Source: Roseococcus thiosulfatophilus
GTDB taxonomy: Bacteria; Pseudomonadota; Alphaproteobacteria; Acetobacterales; Acetobacteraceae
Assembly (NCBI RefSeq): GCF_017311575.1
Contig: NZ_JAFFQY010000005.1
Coordinates: 62,001 to 126,000, forward strand
DNA: 64,000 bases
Direction: 5' to 3'
The translations under genes were made by a program, and so were the position numbers. A model generated the notes under the pieces. That model did not search any database. It was not told the DNA's origin and worked only from the letters and a program-made list of their open reading frames with translations. Of this stretch, positions 1 to 9,953 are shown one piece after another; position 1 is the stretch's first letter; every line of letters begins with the position of its first letter.

Positions 1-1457
1 TGCCGCTGCAGATCGGCGGCGATGCGCTGCTGCGCCGGAAGGTCCGGTGCTTCGAACCAGGCCTCGCGCAGGCTCTCCAGGCGCTCGCTTTCCGGCCAGC
101 CGATGAAGCCCTGCCGCCCCTGGCCGCGCAGCATGAGGTGGCCGGCGGGGTTGAGGTGATCGAGCCCGCCCCAGTTCGTGCAGAAGGCGCTCCAGCCGCC
201 GGCATCGGGTGGCGTCTGCTGCGCGCGGCGCTGCACCACCGTGCCCCAGTCCATGGACTGGAAATCAATGTTGACCTGGAGGCGGCGGAACATGTCGGCC
301 GCCACCTGCGACCAGGCGGCCAGGCTCGCGATGTCGGTGGTGCCGAGCAGCACGATGCGCTCGCCATTGTAGCCGCTCTCGCGGATCATGCGGCGGGCGG
401 TCTCGATGTTGTTCTCGAAGACCTCCAGCCCCGCATCGCTGGCCAGTGGCGTGCCGGGGGTGAAGGCGCCCACGCCCGACTTGAAGCCCTGCGGGTCGCT
501 GCCCATGAAGGCCGTCATGAAATCCGCCTGGCTCACGGCGCGCAGCAGCGCCTGGCGGAATTTCGGGTTGTTCATGGGCGCGTGCAGGTGGTTGGGCCGC
601 ATGACGGCGATGGAGCCCAGCGGGTCCGGCACCGTCACGTTCACGTTGCGGTTCCGCCGCAGCATGGGGGCGAGGTCGGGTGTGGCCACCTCCCACCAAT
701 CCATCTCGCCCGAGACCATGGCGTTCGCGGCGGTCGCGAAGTCGGGGATGATGTGCCACTCCACGCGGTCGAAATGCACCACCTTGGGGCCGGCCGTGCC
801 GCTGGGCGTGCCGTTCGCGCGCGGCCGGTAGCCCGCGAATCTCTCATAGACCACGCGGCTGCCGGAGATCAGTTCGCGCGCGTTGAAGGTGAAGGGGCCG
901 GAGCCGATGACCTGGTCGGGGCGGATCTGCGTGAAGGCGTCGGTCGCCGAGATGCTGGCCGGCATGATGAAGGGCGCGTTGGAGGTGGGCTTGGCCAGCG
1001 CGTCCAGCATCAGCCCGAAGGGCCGGCTCAGGCGGATGGTGAAGCGCCGGTCGTCCAGCGCGCGCATCTCCTCCGTGAGTGCCGCGAGGCGCGTGCCCAT
1101 GGCGTCGCGCTTGCCCCAGCGTTCGAGCGAGGCGATGCAGTCCTGCGCGCGGACGGGTTCGTTGTTGTGGAAGCGCAGGCCTTCGCGCAGCGTGAAGGTC
1201 CAGAGCTTGCCGTCATTCTCGACGGTGTGGCCTTCCACCATCTGCGGCTGCGGCTTGTATTCATCGTCCAGGCCATACAGCGTGTCCCACACCGCGAAGC
1301 CATGGTTGCGGGTGATGTAGGCGGTGGTCCAGACCGGGTCCATCACGGTCAGGTTCGCGTGGGGCACCACCTTGAGCACGCGGTTGGCCTGCGCCTGCAC
1401 GATGGAGGGCGCAGCGGCGGCGGCCGCGGCCCCCGCCAGGAAGGAACGTCGTTGCAT
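1..1457 (-). CDS. ABC transporter solute-binding protein, family 5 (peptide/nickel type), partial
   Basis: Periplasmic binding protein that would deliver oligopeptides, nickel or similar ligands to an ABC importer. The ATG at 1457 begins a twin-arginine-like signal (QRRSFLAG, then a run of alanines and a VQAQA cleavage region). It is followed by the family pattern: LKVVPHANLTVMDPVWTT, a GLRFHNNEPVRAQDC segment, and IGSGPFTF. About 485 residues are present; the C-terminus lies beyond the left edge. A GGGAGA Shine-Dalgarno lies upstream of the start. No permease or ATPase gene is visible, so the substrate cannot be assigned. Family assignment is from sequence; the ligand is unknown. Confidence 0.9.
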   Translation of the reverse strand, partial: MQRRSFLAGAAAAAAAPSIVQAQANRVLKVVPHANLTVMDPVWTTAYITRNHGFAVWDTLYGLDDEYKPQPQMVEGHTVENDGKLWTFTLREGLRFHNNEPVRAQDCIASLERWGKRDAMGTRLAALTEEMRALDDRRFTIRLSRPFGLMLDALAKPTSNAPFIMPASISATDAFTQIRPDQVIGSGPFTFNARELISGSRVVYERFAGYRPRANGTPSGTAGPKVVHFDRVEWHIIPDFATAANAMVSGEMDWWEVATPDLAPMLRRNRNVNVTVPDPLGSIAVMRPNHLHAPMNNPKFRQALLRAVSQADFMTAFMGSDPQGFKSGVGAFTPGTPLASDAGLEVFENNIETARRMIRESGYNGERIVLLGTTDIASLAAWSQVAADMFRRLQVNIDFQSMDWGTVVQRRAQQTPPDAGGWSAFCTNWGGLDHLNPAGHLMLRGQGRQGFIGWPESERLESLREAWFEAPDLPAQQRIAADLQR

Positions 1458-1538
1458 CTCTCAGTCTCCCATGCCCGTTACGGGTCTGGGTGCGGAGCAT
1501 GACGAGCGCGGGGCCGGCATGTCCACAATATTGCAACG

Positions 1539-2411
1539 CTACAGAAGGGCTTCCCCGCGCAGCACGGGCACGCAGGCGCCGCCGACCGTGGCGTGGATGG
1601 CCTCACCTTCGCGCCGCGCCGTGGTCCGCATCAGCGAGGGCCGCCCCATCTCGACACCCTGGGTGATGTCGAAGCGCGCCGCGGCGTCGGCGGTCAGCGA
1701 CAGGCGCAGCGCGGCCAGCGGCGCGGCGGCGCTGCCGGTCGCGGCATCCTCCATGGTGCCGGTCAGGGGGGCGAACATGCGGGCGCGAAGTGTCTCCGTG
1801 CCCGTCACCGCGTAGAGGTAGAGCGGCAATCCGCGCGCGCCGAGATGCGGGAACTCCCGCGCGGCGGCGGCGAAGGCGGCGGGGTCGGGGCGGGCCTGCG
1901 TCAGCGCCGCCTCCGTCACCTGCGCAATGATGAAGAAGTTGCCGCAGGCGGCGATGACGGGGGCGTGGCCTTCGGTGATGACATCGGCGGGTGCCAGGCC
2001 CACGCAGCCGGCCAGCAGCGCGGCATCCATCTCCTGGCCCAGCGCCAGCGGCTGAGGCGCCGTGATCTCGGCGCTGTCGCCCTCCACGCGCACCTCGACC
2101 AGGCCGGCGATCTCCTCGAAGCGCAGCAGCCCGTCCACGGCGCGCGGGGCCAGCGCCACGCCCGTGCCGACATTGGGGTGGCCGGCGAAGGGCATCTCAC
2201 CCGCGCGGCTGAAGATGCGCACGCGGGCGGTGTTGACGGGGTCTTCGGGCGGGAGGACGAAGGTGGTCTCGCTGAGGTTGAACTCACGCGCCAGCGCCAG
2301 CATCTCTGCGTCCGACAGGCCGCGCGCGTCGGGAAACACCGCCAGCGGGTTGCCGCCGAAGCGCGTGGTGGTGAAGACATCGAGCGTGACGAAAGGGTAG
2401 CGGCGCGTCAC
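1539..2411 (-). CDS. PhzF-family isomerase/epimerase-like protein
   Basis: PhzF-fold protein of 290 residues, the usual family length. The N-terminus YPFVTLDVFTTTRFGGNPLAV is typical. The catalytic glutamate sits in FNLSETTFV, and the second half carries GTMEDAATGSAA, the family's conserved D-x-x-T-G-S region. Known members act as isomerases or epimerases on small acids, but no phenazine genes are nearby, so the substrate is unknown. The GTG start at 2411 overlaps the TGA of the exonuclease III gene in a GTGA (2408-2411), implying translational coupling. A longer in-frame extension upstream exists only as antisense read-through of xthA and was rejected. Confidence 0.9.
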   Translation of the reverse strand: MTRRYPFVTLDVFTTTRFGGNPLAVFPDARGLSDAEMLALAREFNLSETTFVLPPEDPVNTARVRIFSRAGEMPFAGHPNVGTGVALAPRAVDGLLRFEEIAGLVEVRVEGDSAEITAPQPLALGQEMDAALLAGCVGLAPADVITEGHAPVIAACGNFFIIAQVTEAALTQARPDPAAFAAAAREFPHLGARGLPLYLYAVTGTETLRARMFAPLTGTMEDAATGSAAAPLAALRLSLTADAAARFDITQGVEMGRPSLMRTTARREGEAIHATVGGACVPVLRGEALL

Positions 2412-3208
2412 TTCGCCAGCTCCACCATCACGGGCACATGGTCGCTGGCCTTCTCCCACCCACGCGCCTCGCGCAGGATGTGGTGGCGCGTGAGCTTGCC
2501 GCGCAGATCGTCGCTGACCCAGATGTGATCGAGCCGCCGGCCGCGATCGGCGGCCGCCCAGTCGCGCGCGCGGTAGCTCCACCAGGAATAAAGTTTTTCG
2601 GATGCCGGCACGAAGTGGCGCACGGCGTCGTGCCACTGGCCCTGTTCCATCCAGCGCCCCATGGCGTCCACCTCGATGGGCGTGTGGCTCACCACGTCCA
2701 GCAATTGCTTGTGCGACCAGACATCATGCTCCAGTGGCGCGATGTTGAGGTCGCCCACCAGCACGCGGCGGCGGGTGGGGGCGCGCGTCGCGGTCCAGGC
2801 GGTGGCCTCGGCCACGAAGTCGAGCTTGTGCGCGAATTTCGGGTTGGCCTCGCGGTCGGGGATGTCGCCGCCGGCGGGGACGTAGAAATCGTGCAGCTCG
2901 ATGGGCCCGCCCGGCGCGTCGAGCAGCGCCACCAGGTGCCGGCAATCGCCGCGCGCGCACCAGTCGGGCGCGTCCTCCACCAGGGTGAAGGGCACGCGCG
3001 AGAGGATCGCCACGCCATTGTAGCCCTTCATCCCCTTGGCCGCGATGTGGGGGAAACCCAGCGCCTCGATCTCCGCGCGGGGAAACAGCTCATCCGGGCA
3101 CTTGGTCTCCTGCAGGCAGAGCACGTCCGGCGCCAGCGCCGCGTCCAGCGCCTTCAGCAGCGGCCAGCGCAGCCGCACGCTGTTGATGTTCCAGGTGGCG
3201 ATACGCAA
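2408..3208 (-). CDS. xthA: Exodeoxyribonuclease III
   Basis: AP endonuclease and 3'-5' exonuclease of base excision repair, 266 residues, cytoplasmic. It starts MRIATWNINSVRLR, the family signature. It keeps the metal-binding LQETK, the central GDLNIAP and the catalytic C-terminal SDHVPV. It is read with xerC upstream (12 bp gap) and the PhzF gene downstream (4-bp overlap), so all are probably one transcript. The length and all catalytic motifs look intact. Confidence 0.96.
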   Translation of the reverse strand: MRIATWNINSVRLRWPLLKALDAALAPDVLCLQETKCPDELFPRAEIEALGFPHIAAKGMKGYNGVAILSRVPFTLVEDAPDWCARGDCRHLVALLDAPGGPIELHDFYVPAGGDIPDREANPKFAHKLDFVAEATAWTATRAPTRRRVLVGDLNIAPLEHDVWSHKQLLDVVSHTPIEVDAMGRWMEQGQWHDAVRHFVPASEKLYSWWSYRARDWAAADRGRRLDHIWVSDDLRGKLTRHHILREARGWEKASDHVPVMVELAK

Positions 3209-3220
3209 GGCGAAATCCTC

Positions 3221-4156
3221 TCAGCGGTCGGCGCGCGGATGGGCCATGCGCCAGGTGGCGAGAAGCCCCTCCGTGTCCACGGCGGTGTAGCGCTGGGTGG
3301 TGGAAAGGCTGGCATGGCCCAGCAATTCCTGGATGGAGCGGAGGTCCGCCCCACCCGCCAGCAGATGGGTGGCGAAGGAATGGCGCAGTGCGTGCGGCGT
3401 GGCGTGCTCCGGAATGCCGGCGAGGCGCCGATAGTCGCGCATGGCCTTCTGCGCCACGGCGGCGTCCAGCCTTTCGCCGCGCACGCCGAGGAAGAGCGGC
3501 TCGTCGGGCTCCGCGCCCGGCCGCTGGGCCAGCCAGGCGGCGATGGCCTGCCGCACCACGGGCAGCACGGGCACGATGCGCGCCTTGCCGCCCTTGCCCA
3601 TGATGCGCAGCGCCGTCTCGCTGCCCGGCAGGGGGGCGTCGCGCACGTCGAGGGCCAGCGCCTCGGAAATACGAAGGCCGCTGCCATAGAGCAGGGTGAA
3701 CAGCGCCGCATCCCGCGCCGCCTGCCATTGCGGGCGGGGCGTGGCCTCGGTCATGCGGATGGCGGCGATGCCGGTGCCGAATTCGCGCGCATCGGCCGGC
3801 GAGAGGGCGCGCGGCAGGGGCGGCTTGCGGCGCGGCCCGCGCAGCCCGGCCACGGCCACCGGCGCCACGCCCTGCTGGCGCGAGAGGAAGCGCAGGAAGC
3901 CGCGGATGGCGGCCAACTGCCGGGCGCGGGTGGCGTTGGACGCACCCTCGGCCGCGCGGGCGGCGAGGAAGCCGCGCAGGTCGGCCAAACGCAGTGTGGA
4001 CAGCGCCACGAGGTCGGGCGCCGCACCCAGATGGCGTGTCAGGAATTGCAGCAGGTCGCGGATGTCGCGCCCATAGGCCTCGACCGTGTGGGGGCTGGCG
4101 CGGCGTTCCTGGGCCAGCCAGTCGAGCCAGGCCTGGCAGGCGGCTTCGCCCGTCAT
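3221..4156 (-). CDS. xerC: Tyrosine recombinase XerC
   Basis: Site-specific recombinase that resolves chromosome dimers at dif together with XerD, 311 residues. The N-terminal SAM-like core-binding domain covers roughly residues 5-95 and the catalytic domain 115-300. The active-site set is complete: R162 (GSGLRISEAL), K188 (GKGGK), H255 and R258 (HALRHSFATHLL), H281 (LGHASLSTTQ) and Y290. The ATG at 4156 overlaps the TGA of the DUF484 gene by 4 bp. A longer reading frame upstream is only antisense to the DUF484 gene and was not used. The DUF484-xerC order is conserved in many proteobacteria. Confidence 0.95.
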   Translation of the reverse strand: MTGEAACQAWLDWLAQERRASPHTVEAYGRDIRDLLQFLTRHLGAAPDLVALSTLRLADLRGFLAARAAEGASNATRARQLAAIRGFLRFLSRQQGVAPVAVAGLRGPRRKPPLPRALSPADAREFGTGIAAIRMTEATPRPQWQAARDAALFTLLYGSGLRISEALALDVRDAPLPGSETALRIMGKGGKARIVPVLPVVRQAIAAWLAQRPGAEPDEPLFLGVRGERLDAAVAQKAMRDYRRLAGIPEHATPHALRHSFATHLLAGGADLRSIQELLGHASLSTTQRYTAVDTEGLLATWRMAHPRADR

Positions 4157-4707
4157 GCGCGGCGCAGGGCGGCGTGCAGGGCGCGGGCCAGCACGTCGAG
4201 GGATTCGGGCTCGTTCGGCAGGTCCTCGGCGGCGCGGGCGCCGAGGGCGAGCGTGGCCTCGCCCACGCGCAGCAGGGCCTCGCGGCGGATGAGGGGTGCC
4301 GCCTCGCCATGCCAGAGCGGGTCGGCGCGGGCCAGGTCGCGCAGGGTCAGCGCCGCGGGGGCGGGGCGGGGGTGGAGGGTGGCGTGCTCCACGCCCAGCA
4401 GGGATGGCCATTCATGGCGCACGCAGTCGCGCGGGTCGGCGGCCGCGATGAGGGCGAGCACGGCCTCGGCCACCTTGGCGGCGAAGCTGCGGCCTGTGCG
4501 GCCGGCGGCGAGCACCTGGCGCCACTCGGCCCGCCCGGCCTGGATCATGGCCGCCATGTGGTCGGCCAGCACCTCGCCATGCACGCGGCGGGGGGGTGTG
4601 AGGACGGCGTAGAGGCCCGGCCGCGCGGCGAGGAAGCCAGGGTTGGCGCGCAGATAGGCCTCGACGAAGGCGGCCTCCTCGGCCTCGGTCTTGCGGGCGG
4701 CGGTCAT
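4153..4707 (-). CDS. DUF484 family protein
   Basis: A 184-residue protein of the DUF484 family, a GAF-like fold of unknown biochemical role usually encoded next to xerC. The N-terminus EEAAFVEAYLRANPGFLAAR and the following helix with HGEVLADHMAAMIQAGR match the family's usual opening. The C-terminal half is alanine/leucine-rich and ends RALHAALRRA. It is coupled to xerC through an ATGA overlap. Its function is inferred only by association with dimer resolution. Confidence 0.85.
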   Translation of the reverse strand: MTAARKTEAEEAAFVEAYLRANPGFLAARPGLYAVLTPPRRVHGEVLADHMAAMIQAGRAEWRQVLAAGRTGRSFAAKVAEAVLALIAAADPRDCVRHEWPSLLGVEHATLHPRPAPAALTLRDLARADPLWHGEAAPLIRREALLRVGEATLALGARAAEDLPNEPESLDVLARALHAALRRA

Positions 4708-4784
4708 GGGCGGAGCATGGCATGGGGCGGCGGAGTCAGGGAAACCCCGCGATCAAGGGCGCGGCAGCCCAGCGCCCGAGTGCA

Positions 4785-4912
4785 GGAAAAGCGCCCACTT
4801 CCCCACCCACCGGCCGCAAAGCGGCCGGCGCGCCAAGACCAACCGCCGGCTCCGGCACACCAGCGCGCGGCGCGGAAGCCAAGCCGGCGGAGCCGGCGCC
4901 CGGCGTCTGAGG
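4785..4912 (-). repeat. Dispersed multi-hairpin element, copy A (after fsa)
   Basis: On the minus strand, beginning about 3 bp past the fsa stop codon, this stretch aligns through most of its length with 10974-11099. Shared blocks in order are CCTCA, ACGCCGG, TTGGCTT, CGCTGGTG-like, CGGTTGGT, CGCCGGCCGC-loop-GCGGCCGG and GCGCTTTTC. Hairpins on the minus strand include GCCGGC-TCC-GCCGGC and a perfect 8-bp stem CCGGCCGC / GCGGCCGG (4810-4828, AAA loop on the plus strand). The middle hairpin is decayed compared with the other copy. Most of the 208-bp space between fsa and the DUF484 gene is this element; I see nothing else in it. Confidence 0.75.
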
Positions 4913-4915
4913 GCA

Positions 4916-5569
4916 CTAAATAATCTTCTGGCCCGTCTTCGCCCAATCCGCCAAAAACGCCTCCAGCCCCTTGTCCGTCAGCGGGTGCTTGAACAGGGCG
5001 CGGATCACGTTGGGTGGCATGGTGCCCACATGGGCGCCGAGCTTGGCGGATTGCAGCACATGCACCGGGTGCCGGATGGAGGCCACCAGCACCTCGGTCT
5101 TGAAGGCGTAGTTGCGGTAGATCTGCACCACATCCGCGATCAGCCCCATGCCGTCCTGGCCGATGTCGTCCAGCCGGCCCACGAAGGGCGAGATGAAGCT
5201 GGCGCCCGCCTTCGCCGCCAGCAGCGCCTGGTTGGCCGAGAAGCAGAGGGTGACGTTGACCGGCGTGCCCTCGTCCGACAGCACCTTGCAGGTGCGCAGC
5301 CCCGCCTCGGTCAGCGGCACCTTCACGCAGACATTGGAGGCGATGGCGCGCAAATAGCGGCCCTCGGCCAGCATGGTCTCGTGGTCGGTGGCCGTCACCT
5401 CGGCGCTGACCGGGCCTTCCACGATTTCGCAAATCTCGGCGATCACCTCGCTCATCTTGCGGCCGGACTTGGCGATGAGGCTGGGGTTGGTGGTGACGCC
5501 ATCCAGCAGGCCGGACCCGGCCAGGGCCCGGATGTCCGTGACATCGGCGGTGTCCACGAAGAACTTCAT
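4916..5569 (-). CDS. fsa: Small-type transaldolase / fructose-6-phosphate aldolase
   Basis: Schiff-base aldolase of the TalC/FSA group, 217 residues, cytoplasmic. It transfers or releases dihydroxyacetone units in the pentose phosphate pathway. [10 protein letters not shown] begins the barrel, [13 protein letters not shown] is the phosphate/substrate loop, and K83 in [12 protein letters not shown] is the expected Schiff-base lysine. FSA cannot be separated from true transaldolase by reading alone. The ATG at 5569 was chosen because the family starts MKFF(V/I)DTA; the longer upstream frame is unconvincing. It diverges from priA (65 bp) and sits near tkt, which fits a sugar phosphate neighbourhood. 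Confidence 0.92.
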   Translation of the reverse strand: MKFFVDTADVTDIRALAGSGLLDGVTTNPSLIAKSGRKMSEVIAEICEIVEGPVSAEVTATDHETMLAEGRYLRAIASNVCVKVPLTEAGLRTCKVLSDEGTPVNVTLCFSANQALLAAKAGASFISPFVGRLDDIGQDGMGLIADVVQIYRNYAFKTEVLVASIRHPVHVLQSAKLGAHVGTMPPNVIRALFKHPLTDKGLEAFLADWAKTGQKII

Positions 5570-5634
5570 CTGTTGCGTATCCCAAAGAGGCGGCGGGCTT
5601 GACCCGGGGCGGGCCGGTCCCCAGGGAATACCCC

Positions 5635-7824
5635 ATGGCAGCACCCCCACGAAAGGCCGGACGGCGCATACGCGTCTTGCTCCCGCTGCCGCTCGCCGAG
5701 GCCTATGACTACTGGCTGCCCGAGGACGTGCCGGCGGGCCCCGGCAGCTTCGTCGAGGTGCCGCTGGGCGGCCGCACCACGCTGGGCGTGGTGTGGGAGG
5801 ACGCGCCGGAGGGCGGCGTGGCCGAGGGCAGGCTGCGCGATGTCATCGCGCTCAAGCCCGCGCCGCCCATGCACAAGCCCTTGCGGGAATTCGTGGATTG
5901 GGTGGCGGCCTATACCCTCTCGCCGGCCGGGGCGGTGCTGCGAATGGCCATGGCCTCGCCCTCGGCGCTGGATGAGCCGGCGGCGGTGGCCGGCTGGCGC
6001 GCGGTGCAGCCACGCCCCGAGGGCGCCCGCATCACCCCCGACCGCGCCCGCGCGCTGGAGGCGCTGGGCACGGCCACCCTGCCGGGGGCGGAGATCAGTC
6101 GGCGGGCGGGCGTTTCGCCCGGGGTGGTGCGGGGACTGGCCTCGGTTGGGCTGATCCAGCCCGCCACCATGCCCCGCCAGTCGGCCTTCCCCCGCCCGGA
6201 CCCAGGTTTTGCACCGCCGGTGCTGGGCGAGGCACAGTCCCGCGCGGCCGAGGCCCTGGTGCGCGGCGTGGCGGCCCGCGCCTTCGGGGTGACGCTGCTG
6301 GAGGGGGTGACGGGCTCCGGCAAGACCGAGGTGTATCTGGACGCCATCGCGGAATGCCTGCGGCAAGGACGGCAGGCGCTGGTGCTGCTGCCGGAAATCG
6401 CGCTGTCCACCCAATGGCTGGCGCGGTTCGAGCGGCGCTTCGGCGCGCCGCCCGCGCTGTGGCATTCGGAATTGTCCTCGCGCACGCGCCGCGTGACCTG
6501 GCGGGCGGTGGCGGAAGGGACGGCGCCGGTGCTGGTGGGCGCGCGTTCGGCGCTGTTCCTGCCCTTCCCCGACCTCGGCCTCATCGTGGTGGATGAGGAG
6601 CACGAGACCGCCTTCAAGCAGGAGGAGGGCGTGATCTACCACGCGCGCGACATGGCGGTGGTGCGCGCGCGCCTGGAACAGGCCGCCTGCGTGCTGGTCA
6701 GCGCCACGCCCAGCCTGGAAAGCGTCACCAACGCCAAGGATGGCCGCTACGCCCGGCTGTCCCTGCCGCAGCGCCATGGCGGGGCGAGCCTGCCCGAGAT
6801 CCGCGCGCTCGACCTGCGCGTAACCCCGCCCGAGCGCGGCCGCTTCCTGGCCCCGCCCTTGGTCGCGGCCATCACGGAGACCCTGGCGCGCGGCGAGCAG
6901 GCCATGCTGTTTCTCAACCGCCGGGGCTATGCGCCGCTGACGCTCTGCCGCACCTGCGGCCACCGCATGCAATGCCCCAATTGCACCGCCTGGCTGGTGG
7001 AGCACCGGGCGCAGCGACGGCTGCTCTGCCACCATTGCGGCCACACGGCGCCCACCCCGCCCGCCTGCCCGGAATGCGGGGCGGAGCATTCCCTGGTGCC
7101 CATCGGCCCCGGCGTCGAGCGCATCCAGGAGGAGGTGGCGGAGCTGTTCCCGGACGCCCGCCGATTGGTCATGGCCAGCGACACCATCCCCGGCCCCGCC
7201 GCCGCCGCCGAGGCCGCCCGCCAGATCGAGGCGCGGGAGGTGGACCTCATCATCGGCACGCAGATCGTGGCCAAGGGCTGGCATTTCCCGCATCTGACGC
7301 TGGTGGGGGTGGTGGACGCCGATCTCGGCCTGGGCGGCGGGGATCTCCGCGCGGCGGAGCGCACCATGCAGCTGCTGCACCAGGTGGCGGGCCGGGCGGG
7401 GCGCGAGGCGGCGCAAGGCCAGGTGCTGCTGCAAAGCTTCGCGCCCGACCACCCCGTGATGGCCGCGCTGATGGCCGATGACCTGCCGGGCTTCCTGGAG
7501 GCCGAGGCCGCCCAGCGCGCCCCCGGCCACTGGCCCCCCTTCGGCCGCTTGGCCGCACTGATCGTCAGTTCGGAAGATGCGCGGGCGGCGGAACGCACGG
7601 CGCGGGATCTCGGTCTGGCCGCGCCGGAAGGGGAGGGGGTGCAGGTGCTGGGCCCGGCCCCCGCGCCGCTGGCCTTGCTGCGCGGCCGCCACCGCCACCG
7701 CCTGCTGCTGAAGGCCCCGCGCGGGGTGCGGGTGCAGCCCATCCTGCGCGACTGGCTGGGCCGGGTGGACCTGCCGGCGAATGTGCGGGTGCAGGTGGAT
7801 GTGGACCCGGTGGGGTTCCTGTGA
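5635..7824 (+). CDS. priA: Primosomal protein N' (replication restart helicase PriA)
   Basis: DNA helicase that recognises stalled forks and reloads DnaB; 729 residues. The N-terminal 3'-DNA binding domain begins [17 protein letters not shown]. The helicase core has Walker A (GSGKT, residues 227-231) and DEEH at 320-323. A zinc module follows with paired cysteines ([13 protein letters not shown] and CHHCGH / CPECG). The late helicase motifs include [14 protein letters not shown] and HQVAGRAGR. The ATG at 5635 was preferred over an in-frame TTG at 5599 because it has AGGGA upstream and gives the normal N-terminus. Confidence 0.97.
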   Translation: MAAPPRKAGRRIRVLLPLPLAEAYDYWLPEDVPAGPGSFVEVPLGGRTTLGVVWEDAPEGGVAEGRLRDVIALKPAPPMHKPLREFVDWVAAYTLSPAGAVLRMAMASPSALDEPAAVAGWRAVQPRPEGARITPDRARALEALGTATLPGAEISRRAGVSPGVVRGLASVGLIQPATMPRQSAFPRPDPGFAPPVLGEAQSRAAEALVRGVAARAFGVTLLEGVTGSGKTEVYLDAIAECLRQGRQALVLLPEIALSTQWLARFERRFGAPPALWHSELSSRTRRVTWRAVAEGTAPVLVGARSALFLPFPDLGLIVVDEEHETAFKQEEGVIYHARDMAVVRARLEQAACVLVSATPSLESVTNAKDGRYARLSLPQRHGGASLPEIRALDLRVTPPERGRFLAPPLVAAITETLARGEQAMLFLNRRGYAPLTLCRTCGHRMQCPNCTAWLVEHRAQRRLLCHHCGHTAPTPPACPECGAEHSLVPIGPGVERIQEEVAELFPDARRLVMASDTIPGPAAAAEAARQIEAREVDLIIGTQIVAKGWHFPHLTLVGVVDADLGLGGGDLRAAERTMQLLHQVAGRAGREAAQGQVLLQSFAPDHPVMAALMADDLPGFLEAEAAQRAPGHWPPFGRLAALIVSSEDARAAERTARDLGLAAPEGEGVQVLGPAPAPLALLRGRHRHRLLLKAPRGVRVQPILRDWLGRVDLPANVRVQVDVDPVGFL

Positions 7825-7894
7825 TCAGGGGCATAACCTTGCCCACCCCGCCCACCCCCTCTAGAACCCCGCAAACTGAAGAGCAGCCCGAACC

Positions 7895-9931
7895 TTGGCC
7901 AGCATCGTCGACCCCAACGCCCCCAACCTCGCCCTCGCGGCCCAGGCGGCCATCCTGGCCCAGCCCGTGACGGAGGAGCGCCGGATGGCCGATGCCATCC
8001 GCGTCCTCGCCATGGATGCGGTGGAGAAGGCCAAGTCCGGCCACCCCGGCATGCCCATGGGCATGGCCGATGCCGCCACGGTGCTGTTCACCAAGTTCCT
8101 GAAATATGACGCGGCCGACCCGCGCTGGGCCGACCGGGACCGCTTCGTGCTCTCCGCCGGGCACGGGTCCATGCTGCTGTATTCGCTGCTGCATCTGACC
8201 GGCCATGCGGGCATGGAGATGGAGGTGCTGCAGCGCTTCCGCCAACTGCACTCCCCCGCCGCCGGCCACCCGGAATTCGGCGAACACCCGGCCATCGAGA
8301 CCACCACCGGCCCCCTTGGCCAGGGCGTGTGCAACGCGGTCGGCATGGCGCTGGCCGAGCGGATGCTGGCCGCGCGCTTCGGCAAGTCGCTGGTGGACCA
8401 CCGCACCTGGGCCATCTGCTCGGATGGCGATCTGCAGGAGGGCATCAGCCACGAGGCCCTGTCGCTGGCCGGGCATCTGGGCCTGTCCAAGCTGACCCTG
8501 CTGTGGGACGACAACCACATCTCCATCGATGGCGACACGGCGCTGTCCTTCAGCGAGGACGTGCTGAAGCGCTTCCAGGCCTATGGCTGGGCGGTGAAGC
8601 GGGTGGACGGGCATGACCACGCGCAGCTGACGGCCGCCATGGCCGCCGCGACCCGCAGCAGCAAGCCCACCATCATCGCCTGCCGCACCATCATCGGCTT
8701 CGCCGCGCCCAAGAAGGCGGGCACCGCGGGCAGCCATGGCGCGCCCCTGGGCGCGGACGAGATCGCCGCCGCCAAGTCCGCGCTGGGCTGGAATGCCGAG
8801 CCCTTCACCGTGCCCGAGGGCCTGAAGGCGCGGTGGGAGGAGGCCGGGCGCCGCTCCGCCGGCACCCGCCGTTCCTGGCTGAAGCGCCTGGCCAAGCACC
8901 CCATGCGCGCGGATTTCGAGCGCGCCATGGCCGGCAAGCTCCCCGACAACTGGAACGAGGCGCTGTGCGCGCTGCGTGCCCAGCACGCGGCGGAGAAGCC
9001 CAAGATCGCGACGCGCGTGGCCTCGCAGCGCGCATTGGCGGCCCTGGTGCCGGCCATACCGGAGATGGTGGGCGGCAGCGCGGACCTGACGGGCTCCAAC
9101 AACACCGATGTGAAGGGCGTCCCGGCCGTGCGCCCGGGCGACTTCGCCGGCCGCTATATCCATTGGGGCGTGCGCGAGCACGGCATGGCCTCCGCCATGA
9201 ACGGGATGGCGCTGCATGGCGGCATCATCCCCTATTCCGGCACCTTCCTGGTCTTTGCCGACTATCTGCGCCCCGCGCTGCGCCTGGCCGCGCTGATGCA
9301 CCAGCGCGTGATCCATGTGCTGACGCATGACAGCATCGGCCTCGGCGAGGACGGCCCGACCCACCAGCCGGTGGAGACGCTGGCCTCGCTGCGCGCCATC
9401 CCCAACCTCTTCGTCTTCCGCCCGGCCGATGCCATGGAGACGGCGGAGTGCTGGGACATGGCCGTGCGCCGCGCGGATGGCCCCTCGGTGCTGGCGCTCT
9501 CCCGCCAGAACCTGCCCGCCCTGCGCGACGATGCCGGTGAGAACCGCTGCGCCCGCGGCGCCTATGTGCTGGCCGAGGCCGAGGGTGCGCGCGACGTGAC
9601 GCTCATCGCCACCGGCAGCGAGGTGAGTCTCGCGATCGAGGCCCGCGCGCAACTGGCCGAGGCGGGCATCAAGGCCGCCGTGGTTTCGATGCCCTGCTGG
9701 GAACTCTTTGCCCTTCAGGACGTTGGGTATCAGGATTCCGTGCTGGGCACGGCGCCGCGCGTGGGCATCGAGGCCGCGCTCGCCTTCGGGTGGGAGCGTT
9801 GGCTCGGCGCGCGTTCGGCCTTCGTGGGGATGACGGGCTTCGGCGCCTCGGCCCCGGCCGACCAGCTCTACGCCCATTTCGGGATCACGCCGGCCGCGGT
9901 GGTCGCGGCGGCCCGCAAGCTGCTGTCATAG
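7895..9931 (+). CDS. tkt: Transketolase
   Basis: Thiamine diphosphate enzyme of the pentose phosphate (or Calvin) pathway that moves two-carbon ketol units; 678 residues. [21 protein letters not shown] opens the TPP domain, SDGDLQEG is the TPP motif, and [14 protein letters not shown] marks the pyrimidine-binding domain. The start is assigned to TTG at 7895; an ATG at 7985 is in frame but would remove about 30 residues usually present. The gene lies 22 bp before gap, with pgk next, so tkt-gap-pgk looks like a sugar phosphate operon. No RuBisCO or phosphoribulokinase gene is in the window. Confidence 0.95.
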   Translation: MASIVDPNAPNLALAAQAAILAQPVTEERRMADAIRVLAMDAVEKAKSGHPGMPMGMADAATVLFTKFLKYDAADPRWADRDRFVLSAGHGSMLLYSLLHLTGHAGMEMEVLQRFRQLHSPAAGHPEFGEHPAIETTTGPLGQGVCNAVGMALAERMLAARFGKSLVDHRTWAICSDGDLQEGISHEALSLAGHLGLSKLTLLWDDNHISIDGDTALSFSEDVLKRFQAYGWAVKRVDGHDHAQLTAAMAAATRSSKPTIIACRTIIGFAAPKKAGTAGSHGAPLGADEIAAAKSALGWNAEPFTVPEGLKARWEEAGRRSAGTRRSWLKRLAKHPMRADFERAMAGKLPDNWNEALCALRAQHAAEKPKIATRVASQRALAALVPAIPEMVGGSADLTGSNNTDVKGVPAVRPGDFAGRYIHWGVREHGMASAMNGMALHGGIIPYSGTFLVFADYLRPALRLAALMHQRVIHVLTHDSIGLGEDGPTHQPVETLASLRAIPNLFVFRPADAMETAECWDMAVRRADGPSVLALSRQNLPALRDDAGENRCARGAYVLAEAEGARDVTLIATGSEVSLAIEARAQLAEAGIKAAVVSMPCWELFALQDVGYQDSVLGTAPRVGIEAALAFGWERWLGARSAFVGMTGFGASAPADQLYAHFGITPAAVVAAARKLLS

Positions 9932-9953
9932 TTCGAGAGAGGGAGTGCATCGC

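Noticed and set aside
7825-7894. C-rich direct repeats between priA and tkt
   Set aside because: Short and of low complexity; no fold or promoter could be supported.
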